Shown one piece after another: positions 7,120 through 13,940 of a DNA stretch of 38,666 bases. The position numbers and the translations under genes are program-made. Position 1 is the first letter of the stretch; each line of letters starts with the position of its first letter. The stretch is from Candidatus Moraniibacteriota bacterium (lineage in GTDB: Bacteria; Patescibacteriota; Minisyncoccia; Moranbacterales; UBA1568): positions 3,185-41,850 of the forward strand of contig JAAXXG010000006.1 of NCBI GenBank assembly GCA_013334575.1, written 5' to 3'. The notes under the pieces were generated by a model. It made no database searches and was not told the DNA's origin. It saw only the letters and a list, made by a program, of their open reading frames with translations.

Positions 7120-7401
7120 ATGGCGAAGATGACGAAGTCGCAGCTCATGACGGTCGTGGCCGAGAAGTCCGGCCTTACGAAGAAGGAAGTGGTCGCGGTC
7201 GTCGAGGCGATCACCGCGGTCGCGTACAAGGAGGTCAAGAAGAACGGGGAGTTCGTGCTCCCGGGCTTCGGAAAGATGGTGAAGACGAAGCGCAAGGCTC
7301 GCATGGGCGTGAACCCGGCGACCGGCGAGAAAATCAAGATCGCGGCCAAGACCGTGGTCAAGTTCCGCCTCGCGAAGGCCGCGAAGGACGCGGTCCTCTA
7401 A
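7120..7401 (+). CDS. hup: HU family DNA-binding protein
   Basis: 93 residues that match bacterial HU along their length: an N-terminal helical dimerisation part (MTKSQLMTVVAEKSGLTKKEVVAVVEAI), the GEFVLPGFGKM strand-turn, and the DNA-binding arm with RMGVNPATGEKIKI followed by AAKTVVKFRLAKAAKDAV. HU dimers bend and compact DNA in the nucleoid. The gene is monocistronic, between its own promoter with a long structured leader and a bidirectional terminator. A weak AAAGG precedes the ATG. Nothing is missing from the fold. Confidence 0.95.
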   Translation: MAKMTKSQLMTVVAEKSGLTKKEVVAVVEAITAVAYKEVKKNGEFVLPGFGKMVKTKRKARMGVNPATGEKIKIAAKTVVKFRLAKAAKDAVL

Positions 7402-7423
7402 GGTATCAGAAACGATTCGCCGT

Positions 7424-7455
7424 CACGAAAAACCCCGCGAAAGCGGGGTTTCGTG
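7424..7455. terminator. Bidirectional terminator between HU and TrmB-like gene 2
   Basis: AAACCCCGC-GAAA-GCGGGGTTT with A- and T-rich flanks, between convergent genes. A near-identical terminator occurs at 8997-9031. Confidence 0.88.
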
Positions 7456-7458
7456 TAT

Positions 7459-8196
7459 CTATTCGAGATCCTTTCCCGCATCCCAGACGAAGTCAAAGAT
7501 GGGTCGAAGCGATCGGGCGAGCTTCTCTGATTCGATGAGGACGAGGAATGGAACGTCCTGAAGAGAAGATATGGAAATCTTATTTTCCGTTATGACGATG
7601 TCCGTGTCGAAGGGGCGAGGAAACATCCGCACCGTCTGCCCGACATCTTGGAGCTGTTTTCCGTATGCTATATCCGTTAGAGATTCGGGGATCATGTGCC
7701 GGACATTCGCGGTGTAGTGGCGTTTTTCGTATCCGGAAATCCAACGGCTAACGGTTCCGGGAAAGTTGCGTTCGATTTCGGCATAAGAGGATATGCAGAA
7801 CGATTCTTTCGCGTAGTTGAGGCTTTCGTAGACGTTGAGTATGCCGTCCCGGTCGGCAATATAGTGAATTTTAGGTGCGGCTCCGCCCTTGTTTCCCATT
7901 GTCTGCAGATAGGGGATCATGTCGGCAAAATTCCTCAAATCGGTTTTTTTTCTGATCAGGATGACGGAGGGATCGACAGCCTGATATTGGCGGACTTTTT
8001 TTCCGGGAGAAAGCGTTATCAGGCCTTTTTCCGCAAGTTCTTCCAGAATAAGGTAGGCGGTCGGCCGCTTGATGCCGGAACGCTTCGCGACGGACGTGGC
8101 GCCTGTTTTTCCGGATTCTAGGAGGGCAAGATAAATCAGGGCTTCCTTTTCAGAAAAACCGACCGATAAGAGAAGTTTAGAGAGGTCCGTATCCAT
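7459..8196 (-). CDS. TrmB-like transcriptional regulator 2
   Basis: 245 residues from the preferred ATG at 8196 (MDTDLSKLLLSVGFSEKEA). The N-terminal winged helix (GFSEKEALIYLALLESGKTG...SGIKRPTAYLILEELAEKGLI) is followed by a sensor domain and the shared tail (VLIESEKLARSLRPIFDFVWDA). The ORF track extends to 8307 with an AT-rich, hydrophobic stretch; this is the promoter and operator region and is rejected as coding. The -10 lies 6 nt before the chosen ATG, so the mRNA is probably leaderless. It is divergent from the small membrane protein gene at 8386, which is its likely target. The ligand is unknown. Confidence 0.78.
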   Translation of the reverse strand: MDTDLSKLLLSVGFSEKEALIYLALLESGKTGATSVAKRSGIKRPTAYLILEELAEKGLITLSPGKKVRQYQAVDPSVILIRKKTDLRNFADMIPYLQTMGNKGGAAPKIHYIADRDGILNVYESLNYAKESFCISSYAEIERNFPGTVSRWISGYEKRHYTANVRHMIPESLTDIAYGKQLQDVGQTVRMFPRPFDTDIVITENKISISSLQDVPFLVLIESEKLARSLRPIFDFVWDAGKDLE

Positions 8197-8202
8197 GCTT
8201 CT

Positions 8203-8231
8203 ATGGTAACATTTCCAGAATAAAAAGTCAA
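8203..8231 (-). promoter_or_regulatory. Promoter of TrmB-like regulator 2, apparently leaderless
   Basis: On the minus strand TTGACT, a 17-bp spacer and TACCAT; six bases then separate the -10 from the ATG. The -35 lies inside the operator-like site. Confidence 0.5.
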
Positions 8232-8245
8232 TAATTCTGACGACA
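8226..8245 (-). promoter_or_regulatory. Candidate TrmB-family operator, site 2
   Basis: TGTCGTCAGAATTATTGACT on the minus strand. It shares TGTCGTCAGAA with site 1 and contains the -35 of the regulator's own promoter, so binding would block transcription. Confidence 0.55.
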
Positions 8246-8300
8246 TAATAAATACGTTGCTTTATTAAAGCATAAAATAATAGTATTAATAGCAATATTA

Positions 8301-8329
8301 TGGACACGAATGAAAAATCTTGCTATGAT
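8301..8329 (+). promoter_or_regulatory. Promoter of the 8386 membrane protein gene
   Basis: TGGACA, a 17-bp spacer and TATGAT, with the start of transcription expected near 8336. Confidence 0.55.
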
Positions 8330-8334
8330 ATCCG

Positions 8335-8351
8335 GTTATCGAATCGATAAC
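8335..8351 (+). promoter_or_regulatory. 17-bp palindrome at the predicted transcription start
   Basis: GTTATCGAATCGATAAC is symmetric except for its central base. It lies at about +1 of the promoter at 8301-8329, a typical repressor position. It does not resemble the TrmB-like site. Confidence 0.45.
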
Positions 8352-8385
8352 ATGTTCATTTTCAACCATACTATCGGAGGCTATC

Positions 8386-8904
8386 ATGAAAAGGTTTCTT
8401 ATGAGTTTAATTGCTCGGGGGAGCGACTCCGGGCTGTTCGGTCTCGCAATTGGCATTTCGGTCGCAGCGTTGGTTCTTTCCGGAATAATTCTTCCGTCGA
8501 TCATACTGTCTGCTTCGATAAATCAGTTTGCTCCCTTGCTGACGCAAGATCGTTTGTTTCTCATTTTCACTTCGTCAGGTCTGGTATTCGGTATATGTGC
8601 CATATTGTTTGTGAAAGGCAAAGAATGGTCGCCTTTGTTTCCGTGGCATCTAACCAGCTGTCTCAAGAAGATCAGGAAGGAATTGACGGATGAAACGATG
8701 GTCCGTATCGTAGATGGTCTGCTTGCCGGCCATCCGGATTATATGCACCAATGGGTTACGGACTTCGATCGATTTCAGTGGAAGATGCCGATATTGAGGC
8801 GCATCGAGGCGGAGATCGATGATGCTCGGTCAAGAGCCGAAGAGCTTCGCGAAGAGACGCGTGTGCTTGCGGAGAATCTCGGTCTCGACTTTGAAAATGG
8901 ATAG
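8386..8904 (+). CDS. Hypothetical membrane protein with cytoplasmic helical tail
   Basis: 172 residues. Two hydrophobic segments (about 16-43 and 55-75) are followed by roughly 95 charged residues that end in a likely coiled coil (RRIEAEIDDARSRAEELREETRVLAENLGL). The ribosome-binding site CGGAGG supports the start. The gene has its own promoter and palindrome, is divergent from TrmB-like regulator 2, and ends in a strong terminator. Base composition at its 5' end is more AT-rich than in the neighbours. No family is recognised; the layout suggests a regulated envelope protein. Confidence 0.65.
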   Translation: MKRFLMSLIARGSDSGLFGLAIGISVAALVLSGIILPSIILSASINQFAPLLTQDRLFLIFTSSGLVFGICAILFVKGKEWSPLFPWHLTSCLKKIRKELTDETMVRIVDGLLAGHPDYMHQWVTDFDRFQWKMPILRRIEAEIDDARSRAEELREETRVLAENLGLDFENG

Positions 8905-8935
8905 AGAGTACGCCAATGTCGGGAAGAAAATGCAG

Positions 8936-8963
8936 AGACCATGGATACCCACATCCATGGTCT
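8936..8963 (+). terminator. Terminator after the 8386 gene
   Basis: AGACCATGGAT-ACCCAC-ATCCATGGTCT, an 11-bp perfect stem followed by TTTATTATT. Confidence 0.85.
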
Positions 8964-8996
8964 TTTATTATTCGGACCGTTGCCGTATCGGGAAAA

Positions 8997-9031
8997 GGAA
9001 AAACCCCGCGTAAGCGGGGTTTCGTGTTTTT
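8997..9031. terminator. Bidirectional terminator before TrmB-like gene 3
   Basis: AAACCCCGC-GTAA-GCGGGGTTT with T-rich sequence on both strands. It is nearly identical to the HU terminator at 7424-7455. Confidence 0.85.
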
Positions 9032-9044
9032 GTCAGTACCGTGG

Positions 9045-9770
9045 CTATTCGAGCGAATCCCAGTGGACGGAGAAGATGCTCCTGAGGGTGTCGTGAATCT
9101 TGCGGCTTTCGATGAGGACGCCGGTCATCTCTTCCCAGGAGAGGATGGCGATCGAATGCGTGCCGAAGATGAGGATGTCCGATTCGAGCTTGAGCGTGCC
9201 GGAGGGATCGAGCCGGGTCAGGTGAAAGTCCGGCTGGTCGCCCCGGTGGTACTTCTTCGTGCCCGGGGTCTCCGGAAGGATTGCCTGGGTGAAGATCCGA
9301 AGCTCCTTGCGCTTCGGGCGATAGGCGTCGTCGAACCAGTCGCCTTCGGCTTGGAACGACCCTTCGGAGAGCCAGGCGTGGATACGGCTGCCGGGATACT
9401 TGAGCGTTTCCCGATAGAGGTCCTTGATACCTTCCAGCCCTTCGAAGTAAAGCACTTTCGGCTTGCGGTCGATGAAATTGGCGATGGCGAGGAGCGAGGG
9501 GAGGATAGACTGGGCGATACGGGCCGATTCGGCGGTCATTTCCTCAAGTTTTCGGGGGTCTTCGGCACGATAAAGAGTCTTGTTTCCGTTTCGGACCGTC
9601 TTTATGAGTCCGCGCTCGCGGAGGCTGTCCATGAGGCCATAGACGGTAGTGCGCTTCATCCGAGCCTTCTGTGATATGCGGGCGACGGACGCTTCGCCGA
9701 GCTCGAGTGCCGAAAGGTATATCCGGGCCTCGTTTTCCGAAAGTCCGAGTCTTTTGAGCTGGGGAATCAT
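9045..9770 (-). CDS. TrmB-like transcriptional regulator 3
   Basis: 241 residues from the ATG at 9770 (MIPQLKRLGLSENEARIYLSALELGEA). The winged helix continues with RMKRTTVYGLMDSLRERGLIKTV. The C-terminal domain includes KVLYFEGLEGIKDLYRETL, WFDDAYRPKRKEL and the tail VLIESRKIHDTLRSIFSVHWDS shared with the other two copies. The AT-rich ORF extension to 9908 contains a good promoter and the operator, so it is not taken as coding. It is divergent from the methyltransferase gene. Like the other two it probably represses itself and its neighbour; the effector is unknown. Confidence 0.8.
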   Translation of the reverse strand: MIPQLKRLGLSENEARIYLSALELGEASVARISQKARMKRTTVYGLMDSLRERGLIKTVRNGNKTLYRAEDPRKLEEMTAESARIAQSILPSLLAIANFIDRKPKVLYFEGLEGIKDLYRETLKYPGSRIHAWLSEGSFQAEGDWFDDAYRPKRKELRIFTQAILPETPGTKKYHRGDQPDFHLTRLDPSGTLKLESDILIFGTHSIAILSWEEMTGVLIESRKIHDTLRSIFSVHWDSLE

Positions 9771-9781
9771 AGTGGAAAATT

Positions 9782-9799
9782 TGTCGTCATATTCCGACA
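9782..9799 (+). promoter_or_regulatory. Candidate TrmB-family operator, site 3
   Basis: TGTCGTCATATTCCGACA on the plus strand, 12 bases upstream of the regulator's start codon and just downstream of its promoter (roadblock position). It shares TGTCGTCA and GACA with sites 1 and 2. Confidence 0.55.
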
Positions 9800-9804
9800 A
9801 AATA

Positions 9805-9833
9805 ATGATAGCCTGTGATTCATAAAAAATCAA
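9805..9833 (-). promoter_or_regulatory. Promoter of TrmB-like regulator 3
   Basis: On the minus strand TTGATT, a 17-bp spacer and TATCAT; the predicted leader is about 28 nt and contains operator site 3. Confidence 0.6.
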
Positions 9834-9924
9834 TTTTATAAGCCAAAAATAAGCAATAGAAAAAAGAGGATATTTAAATTCGTTATTTTCGAACGAAAGA
9901 ACCGACAAACGGTTTACGATTCAG

Positions 9925-9956
9925 GCAGTTGTTTACGAGAAATATTCATCAACTGC
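9925..9956 (+). promoter_or_regulatory. Hairpin in the methyltransferase leader
   Basis: GCAGTTG and CAACTGC pair around an 18-nt loop, directly before the AAGGAGGGG ribosome-binding site. It might control translation or bind a protein. Confidence 0.4.
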
Positions 9957-9970
9957 AACAAGGAGGGGAC

Positions 9971-10747
9971 ATGTCGGTAACATCGGCGCAATTTAGCGCA
10001 CAACAGGATTTCTGGGCGAACGGAGAGCATCGTCCGGATAAAGTGGGAGACTTTCTGAATCGGAAAGAAGTCATCCGCATGCTTGCCGCTGACGGGCTTC
10101 CGGGAGCGAAGATTCTTGATGCCGGATGTGGCACGGGGTATGTCGCGGAGATGCTCGGGAGGCGCGGCGCGCATGTCTGGGGTATCGACGAGTGCATCCC
10201 GTTTATCGATGCGGCGACGAATTCGACGGCGAATGATGTTGTGCGGTTCCAGTCCGGAAGGATCGAAAAACTTCCGTATGGGAGCGAATGCTTCGATCAC
10301 GTCATTGCCGTCAGCGTCCTGCAATATATGTACAAAGGGTGTATCGGGGAATTCTTCCGTCACGTCGCTCGCGTTCTCAGGAAAAACGGGACTGTGATCG
10401 TCTCGATGACGCATCCCGACTTGTATCGTTTGTGTTACAGGGATCACGAAGGGGATACGCAGGATAAGCCGGCCTGGATTCACTTTTCGGGGCGTAGCGG
10501 GAGCGACGGGGTGGATATGGTGGATACCTATACCCAGCACTACTTCAACGCATCCGGAAATGGCTCCGTTCTTCAAGGGGTGCGGGCCTATTCCGGGAAG
10601 GATATCGTGGACATGGCCGAATGTGCCGGTCTCAAGATGGTTTCTTCCAGGAGTATCGAATATCCGAAGTCGCTCGTAGAAAAGTATCCCCAGTGGGGAA
10701 GCGTATGGGGCTATCCCTCGTATCTGATCCTCGAGTTTCAGAAGTAA
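9971..10747 (+). CDS. Class I SAM-dependent methyltransferase
   Basis: 258 residues from the ATG at 9971, chosen for its AAGGAGGGG site. The Rossmann-like core has motif I (ILDAGCGTGYVAEML), the acidic residue after strand 2 (VWGID), motif II (LPYGSECFDHVIAVSVLQYM) and a later strand VLRKNGTVIVSMTHPD. This is the small-molecule type of methyltransferase, similar in layout to ubiquinone/menaquinone-type enzymes, but no substrate can be deduced. The N-terminus (SAQQDFWANGEH) could cap the active site. It is divergent from TrmB-like regulator 3 and ends in a strong terminator. Confidence 0.85.
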   Translation: MSVTSAQFSAQQDFWANGEHRPDKVGDFLNRKEVIRMLAADGLPGAKILDAGCGTGYVAEMLGRRGAHVWGIDECIPFIDAATNSTANDVVRFQSGRIEKLPYGSECFDHVIAVSVLQYMYKGCIGEFFRHVARVLRKNGTVIVSMTHPDLYRLCYRDHEGDTQDKPAWIHFSGRSGSDGVDMVDTYTQHYFNASGNGSVLQGVRAYSGKDIVDMAECAGLKMVSSRSIEYPKSLVEKYPQWGSVWGYPSYLILEFQK

Positions 10748-10767
10748 GGTTGACGTTTACGGTTACG

Positions 10768-10800
10768 AAAAAGCCCGATTTTATAGAAGTCGGGCTTTTT
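10768..10800. terminator. Terminator after the methyltransferase gene
   Basis: AAAAGCCCGA / TCGGGCTTTT with an 11-nt loop. It also overlaps the stop codon of the frameshifted minus-strand gene and can serve both strands. Confidence 0.85.
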
Positions 10801-11129
10801 ACTTCGGTGTCCATTCGGTGTCGAATACGACGACCGGAAGGTGCTCCCGTCCGCCGCGATGCGCACCGTTGGACCAGTTCGGGAACTCCCTCCGGGAGTA
10901 TCCGGGAGAAATCAGTCTGATCGGCTTGCGGTCGAGTGTTGATTCGATGTTCGGAATCCCATTGATATTCGTTGCGCGGACCAGGAGGGTGCTTTTTACT
11001 GTTTCTCAGGCAGAACTTCTTTCCTTCCCGGATTTTTGACGCGATACCTCGGTCGAGGTGGACCTTGACCGTCTTTCGGCCTGATCGGATCATTTCGAAT
11101 GCGATTCCAAATATGCCGAGCGTAAGCAT
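10799..11129 (-). pseudogene. Frameshifted ASCH-like gene (two frames joined at an A5 run)
   Basis: The minus-strand ORF from 11129 begins MLTLGIFGIAFEMIRSGRK and continues KVHLDRGIASKIREGKK, like the start of an ASCH-domain protein (a beta-barrel that binds RNA or nucleotides). After RNSKK the frame turns into Arg/Pro-rich nonsense. Dropping one A from the A5 run (plus-strand T5 at 10993-10997) gives a sensible continuation (STLLVRATNINGIPNIESTL ... EHLPVVVFDTEWTPK) that stops at 10799 on the terminator. The joined product is about 109 residues. It could be an inactivated gene, a sequencing error or a slippage site. The ASCH assignment rests on the N-terminal resemblance only. Confidence 0.5.
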
Positions 11130-11245
11130 GGGTGGCCTTCGTTTGCAGTGGTAATGGATTTATTTCGTGCGAAGGGGGAAACATTCGATTCGGAATACGC
11201 ATGTATCCGTCGTCGGATGTTGGGGGGCGGATCCTATCCGGTACC

Positions 11246-11274
11246 TTGACGCGTGGCCGGGTCGGGGATAGGAT
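11246..11274 (+). promoter_or_regulatory. Promoter of the 11322 gene
   Basis: TTGACG, a 17-bp spacer and TAGGAT, about 48 bases before the ATG. Confidence 0.5.
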
Positions 11275-11321
11275 GGTGCGAATGTCGTTTATCAATCAAT
11301 AAGACAAGGAGTCGGACAACC

Positions 11322-11816
11322 ATGACACATAGTATACGAATCAAGCCGCTTAGCCCGATTGCCGCGGTAGTGGACCTCATCTTTTCGTGCGTCGCGGTCC
11401 CGCTTTCCATCCCCCTTACCCATCCCTGGAACCGAGTGCAATTGCTGCACGGGCAGTGGGAGTGGTTGCAGGACGACCTCAGCCTGACGGTCGTCGTTCC
11501 AGGTGATACCGATGCGCTGAAGGGAAATCATCCGATCCGTTCCCATGTCCGGTTTCTCGGCGGATGGAAGAAGTACGTCCTCCTCGAGGCGTCCGTTCCC
11601 TGGCATGTCGGGTGGATCATTCCGGACGGGAAAGGGGGGAAGATATGCGAAGTCTCCCGCCTCGTCATCCGCCATCGGGTGAAGATGCTGATCGGTCCGT
11701 ACGAAACGGGATTCATCGCCATCGCTGCGGAAAGCGGGAAACAGACGCGTCCGTCCGTGGTCGGCTACGGTCGCCTGGGGGAGAGTGATCTGCATCGGAA
11801 CATCGCGTTGCTTTGA
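11322..11816 (+). CDS. Hypothetical protein (164 aa)
   Basis: The ATG at 11322 is preferred over 11253 because the upstream part holds the promoter; AAGGAG lies 10 bases before it. The product has one hydrophobic stretch near the N-terminus (AAVVDLIFSCVAVPLSIPL), which may be a membrane anchor. A tryptophan-rich region follows (NRVQLLHGQWEWLQDDL, WKKYVLLEASVPWHVGWI), then a basic C-terminal part. It is a single-gene unit with its own promoter and terminator. No family is recognised. Confidence 0.6.
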   Translation: MTHSIRIKPLSPIAAVVDLIFSCVAVPLSIPLTHPWNRVQLLHGQWEWLQDDLSLTVVVPGDTDALKGNHPIRSHVRFLGGWKKYVLLEASVPWHVGWIIPDGKGGKICEVSRLVIRHRVKMLIGPYETGFIAIAAESGKQTRPSVVGYGRLGESDLHRNIALL

Positions 11817-11821
11817 ACCGC

Positions 11822-11866
11822 AAAACCTGCGGGCAGAAAATCTGCTCCCGCGGGTTTTCTGTTTTT
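11822..11866 (+). terminator. Terminator after the 11322 gene
   Basis: AAAACCTGCGGG and CCCGCGGGTTTT pair around a second small stem (CAGA/TCTG), followed by a T-rich run. Confidence 0.75.
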
Positions 11867-11962
11867 ACATTCCTTATACGGAGGAATATGCCGCAAGCGG
11901 ATTTCTTGATTTGAAAAAAGTCGCCCGAAACGATGGTCATTGAGATACGGCTTGAAGGGTAT

Positions 11963-11991
11963 TTGCAGAAATATCGTGGAGCTGATACCAT
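11963..11991 (+). promoter_or_regulatory. Possible promoter of the IMP cyclohydrolase gene
   Basis: TTGCAG, a 17-bp spacer and TACCAT, giving a leader of about 80 nt. The 264-base gap before the gene otherwise shows only the preceding terminator. Confidence 0.35.
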
Positions 11992-12080
11992 CAGGAGCTG
12001 CGATTTTTCGTGGCGCTTTCTTAACAAACGACGTCGATTTTTTCGGCGTACTATTTCATTCAACTTCCTGGAGAACGATC

Positions 12081-12788
12081 ATGATCAGAACCAACAAGTA
12101 TCCCGTGCCGAACCTGATCCGTCCATCACATGTGCTGGTGAGCGTATTCGACAAAACGGGACTGGAAGTCCTGGTGGAGGCCGTCTTGCGTGCGAATCCG
12201 CAGGCGATGTTCTATTCGACCGGCGGAACCGAGACGAAACTGCTGAAGATCCTCGGTTCGAGGGCAGGCACGAACTACATGTCCGTCGAGACTTTCACGG
12301 GCTGCCCGGAAATGGAGGGCGGACTGGTGAAGACGCTGCATCCGAAGATTCATGCCGGATTGCTTGCAGAAAGGGGAAACCCGAACCATGAGCGCTATCT
12401 CAGCGAAGATATGGCGCAGTTCGGCCAGGGCCCGGGCGTGTACTTCGATATCTTTGTCGGGGGTTTGTATCCGTTCGATAAGGTCGTGCAGGAAGAGGGT
12501 TCGACTGCCGAGACGGCCAGGTGCAACATTGACATCGGTGGCCCGACCATGACCATGGCGGCGGCCAAGAACTGGCACAGCGTGGCGGTGTTGACTCAAG
12601 TGGAACAGTACGAGGAACTCGCCAGAAAACTTGCGGCGAATGGTGGCTTTATCTCTGCTGCTTCGCGGTTCCGGTTGGCAGTCGAAGCCATAAGTGTCGT
12701 TTCGGATTTTCGCTTCGGTAACTGGGCCTATTTTTCCCATCTCGACTTTCAGCGTGACGTTCTCCCGACGATCGAACTCGTGCCCTGA
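12081..12788 (+). CDS. Stand-alone IMP cyclohydrolase domain (PurH N-terminal, MGS-like)
   Basis: 235 residues from the ATG at 12081 (GGAG eight bases upstream). It matches the N-terminal half of PurH: LVSVFDKTGLEVL, STGGTETKLL, VETFTGCPEMEGGLVKTLHP, KIHAGLLAERGNP, LYPFDKVV, NIDIGGPTM and AAAKNWHSVAVL. The catalytic lysines, tyrosine and aspartate of the family appear to be present. PurH normally also carries the AICAR transformylase domain (total near 520 residues), which is absent here and not adjacent. The enzyme would close the ring of FAICAR to IMP. No other purine gene is nearby, so its source of FAICAR is open. It is a monocistronic unit. Confidence 0.82.
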   Translation: MIRTNKYPVPNLIRPSHVLVSVFDKTGLEVLVEAVLRANPQAMFYSTGGTETKLLKILGSRAGTNYMSVETFTGCPEMEGGLVKTLHPKIHAGLLAERGNPNHERYLSEDMAQFGQGPGVYFDIFVGGLYPFDKVVQEEGSTAETARCNIDIGGPTMTMAAAKNWHSVAVLTQVEQYEELARKLAANGGFISAASRFRLAVEAISVVSDFRFGNWAYFSHLDFQRDVLPTIELVP

Positions 12789-12805
12789 AGGCCGTTCAAA
12801 AGGAT

Positions 12806-12849
12806 ATCAAAGCCGTATGGTTAATCCATATGGCTTTGATTTTTTTTTT
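12806..12849 (+). terminator. Strong terminator after the IMP cyclohydrolase gene
   Basis: ATCAAAGCCGTATGG / CCATATGGCTTTGAT with a 5-nt loop, followed by an unbroken run of nine T. Confidence 0.95.
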
Positions 12850-12883
12850 GCGATATATATTAGGTGGAGCGGGTTTGGTGAGC

Positions 12884-13882
12884 CTACCTCACCGTATTCG
12901 TAGGATTTCCGTCCGCGAAGGCGTTGAGGTTTTCGGCGGTGGTGTCGAGGATGCGGTCGATCGCTTCGCGGCTGTAGAAGCCGATATGAGGCGTGAAGAC
13001 CACGTTGTCATGATGGAGGAGGTCCCGATTCTCCGCGGCGTGCTCCGCCTTCCGGGCGCTGCAACTTCGGTGGAGGCACTGGTTTTCCTCGCGGATATGT
13101 TCCTCGCCTTCGATGACATCGAGTCCGGCGCCGGCGAGGATGCCGCGGTCGAGGCCTTCGATGAGCGCACGGTTGTCCACGATGCCGCCACGCGAGGTGT
13201 TGATGAGAAGGCTTCCCTGCTTCATCTTGGAGATCTTGTCGCGGTCCATGAAGTGTCGCGTCGACTCGAGGAGGGGAATATGGAGGGTGACGATGTCCGA
13301 TTCGGCCAACACTTCGTGAAGCGGCGCATAACGGAAGTGAAGAATCTCGGAGAGGAACGTGTCGTGATGCGTATCGAAGGCGAGTACGTGCATGCCGAAG
13401 CCCTTCGCGATTCGGATGACATGGAGCCCGATATGTCCCGTCCCGATGACGCCGAGCGTCTTGTCCTTGAGGTCGAATCCCATGAGACCCTCGATGGAAT
13501 AGTCGCCCTTCCGGCCGCGCGCGTACGATTTGTGGACGTTCCGCGAGAGGGCGAGGATGAGCGCGAACGTATGTTCCGCGACCGTATTCTCGCCGTACGA
13601 GGGGACGTTCATGACCGCGATATCGCGTTTTCGGCACGCGTCGAGGTCGATATGGTCGAAACCGGTCGAGCGCGTCGCGACCGCCCGAAGGACGGGGAGT
13701 CGGGACAGGAGATCCGCGGACACCTCGGAATAGATGAAGACGGAAATCGCCTCGCAGTCCTTGGCAAGCTCGACGTTCTTTTCGGAGAGCGGTTCAGGGA
13801 AGAACCGGAGATCGTTGCCGGAGAGCGCGACTGAGAGTCGGTCGCTGTCGGTCGGGGTCGTCTCGAAGCAGGCGATGCGCAT
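12884..13882 (-). CDS. D-isomer-specific 2-hydroxyacid dehydrogenase (NAD-dependent)
   Basis: 332 residues from the ATG at 13882 (MRIACFETTPTDSDRL). The catalytic domain is split around a Rossmann domain with GVIGTGHIGLHVIRIAKGFG. Catalytic elements are visible: TRSTGFDHID, Arg in INTSRGGIVD and His in FTPHIGFYS. The general shape (GLDVIEGEE followed by a 25-residue loop) is closest to bacterial D-lactate dehydrogenase-like enzymes, which reduce pyruvate to D-lactate with NADH, but other 2-oxoacids are possible. The ORF extension to 14011 crosses a terminator hairpin and is rejected. TATTAT ends 6 nt before the ATG, so the mRNA may be leaderless. It would suit fermentative redox balance. Confidence 0.85.
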   Translation of the reverse strand: MRIACFETTPTDSDRLSVALSGNDLRFFPEPLSEKNVELAKDCEAISVFIYSEVSADLLSRLPVLRAVATRSTGFDHIDLDACRKRDIAVMNVPSYGENTVAEHTFALILALSRNVHKSYARGRKGDYSIEGLMGFDLKDKTLGVIGTGHIGLHVIRIAKGFGMHVLAFDTHHDTFLSEILHFRYAPLHEVLAESDIVTLHIPLLESTRHFMDRDKISKMKQGSLLINTSRGGIVDNRALIEGLDRGILAGAGLDVIEGEEHIREENQCLHRSCSARKAEHAAENRDLLHHDNVVFTPHIGFYSREAIDRILDTTAENLNAFADGNPTNTVR

Positions 13883-13894
13883 AGGCGGATAATA

Positions 13895-13929
13895 AATGGC
13901 TCCGATGCCAGTATAGCACCGGAGCCATT
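13895..13929 (-). terminator. Hairpin between the sigma-factor operon and the dehydrogenase gene
   Basis: AATGGCTCCGATGC and GCACCGGAGCCATT pair with one mismatch. The T-tract is weak, so read-through from the sigma-factor operon is possible. Confidence 0.5.
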
Positions 13930-13940
13930 CATGGCGGCAC

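Noticed and set aside
12830-13834. 334-residue plus-strand ORF opposite the hydroxyacid dehydrogenase
   Set aside because: Antisense shadow; the minus-strand dehydrogenase shows catalytic and NAD motifs.
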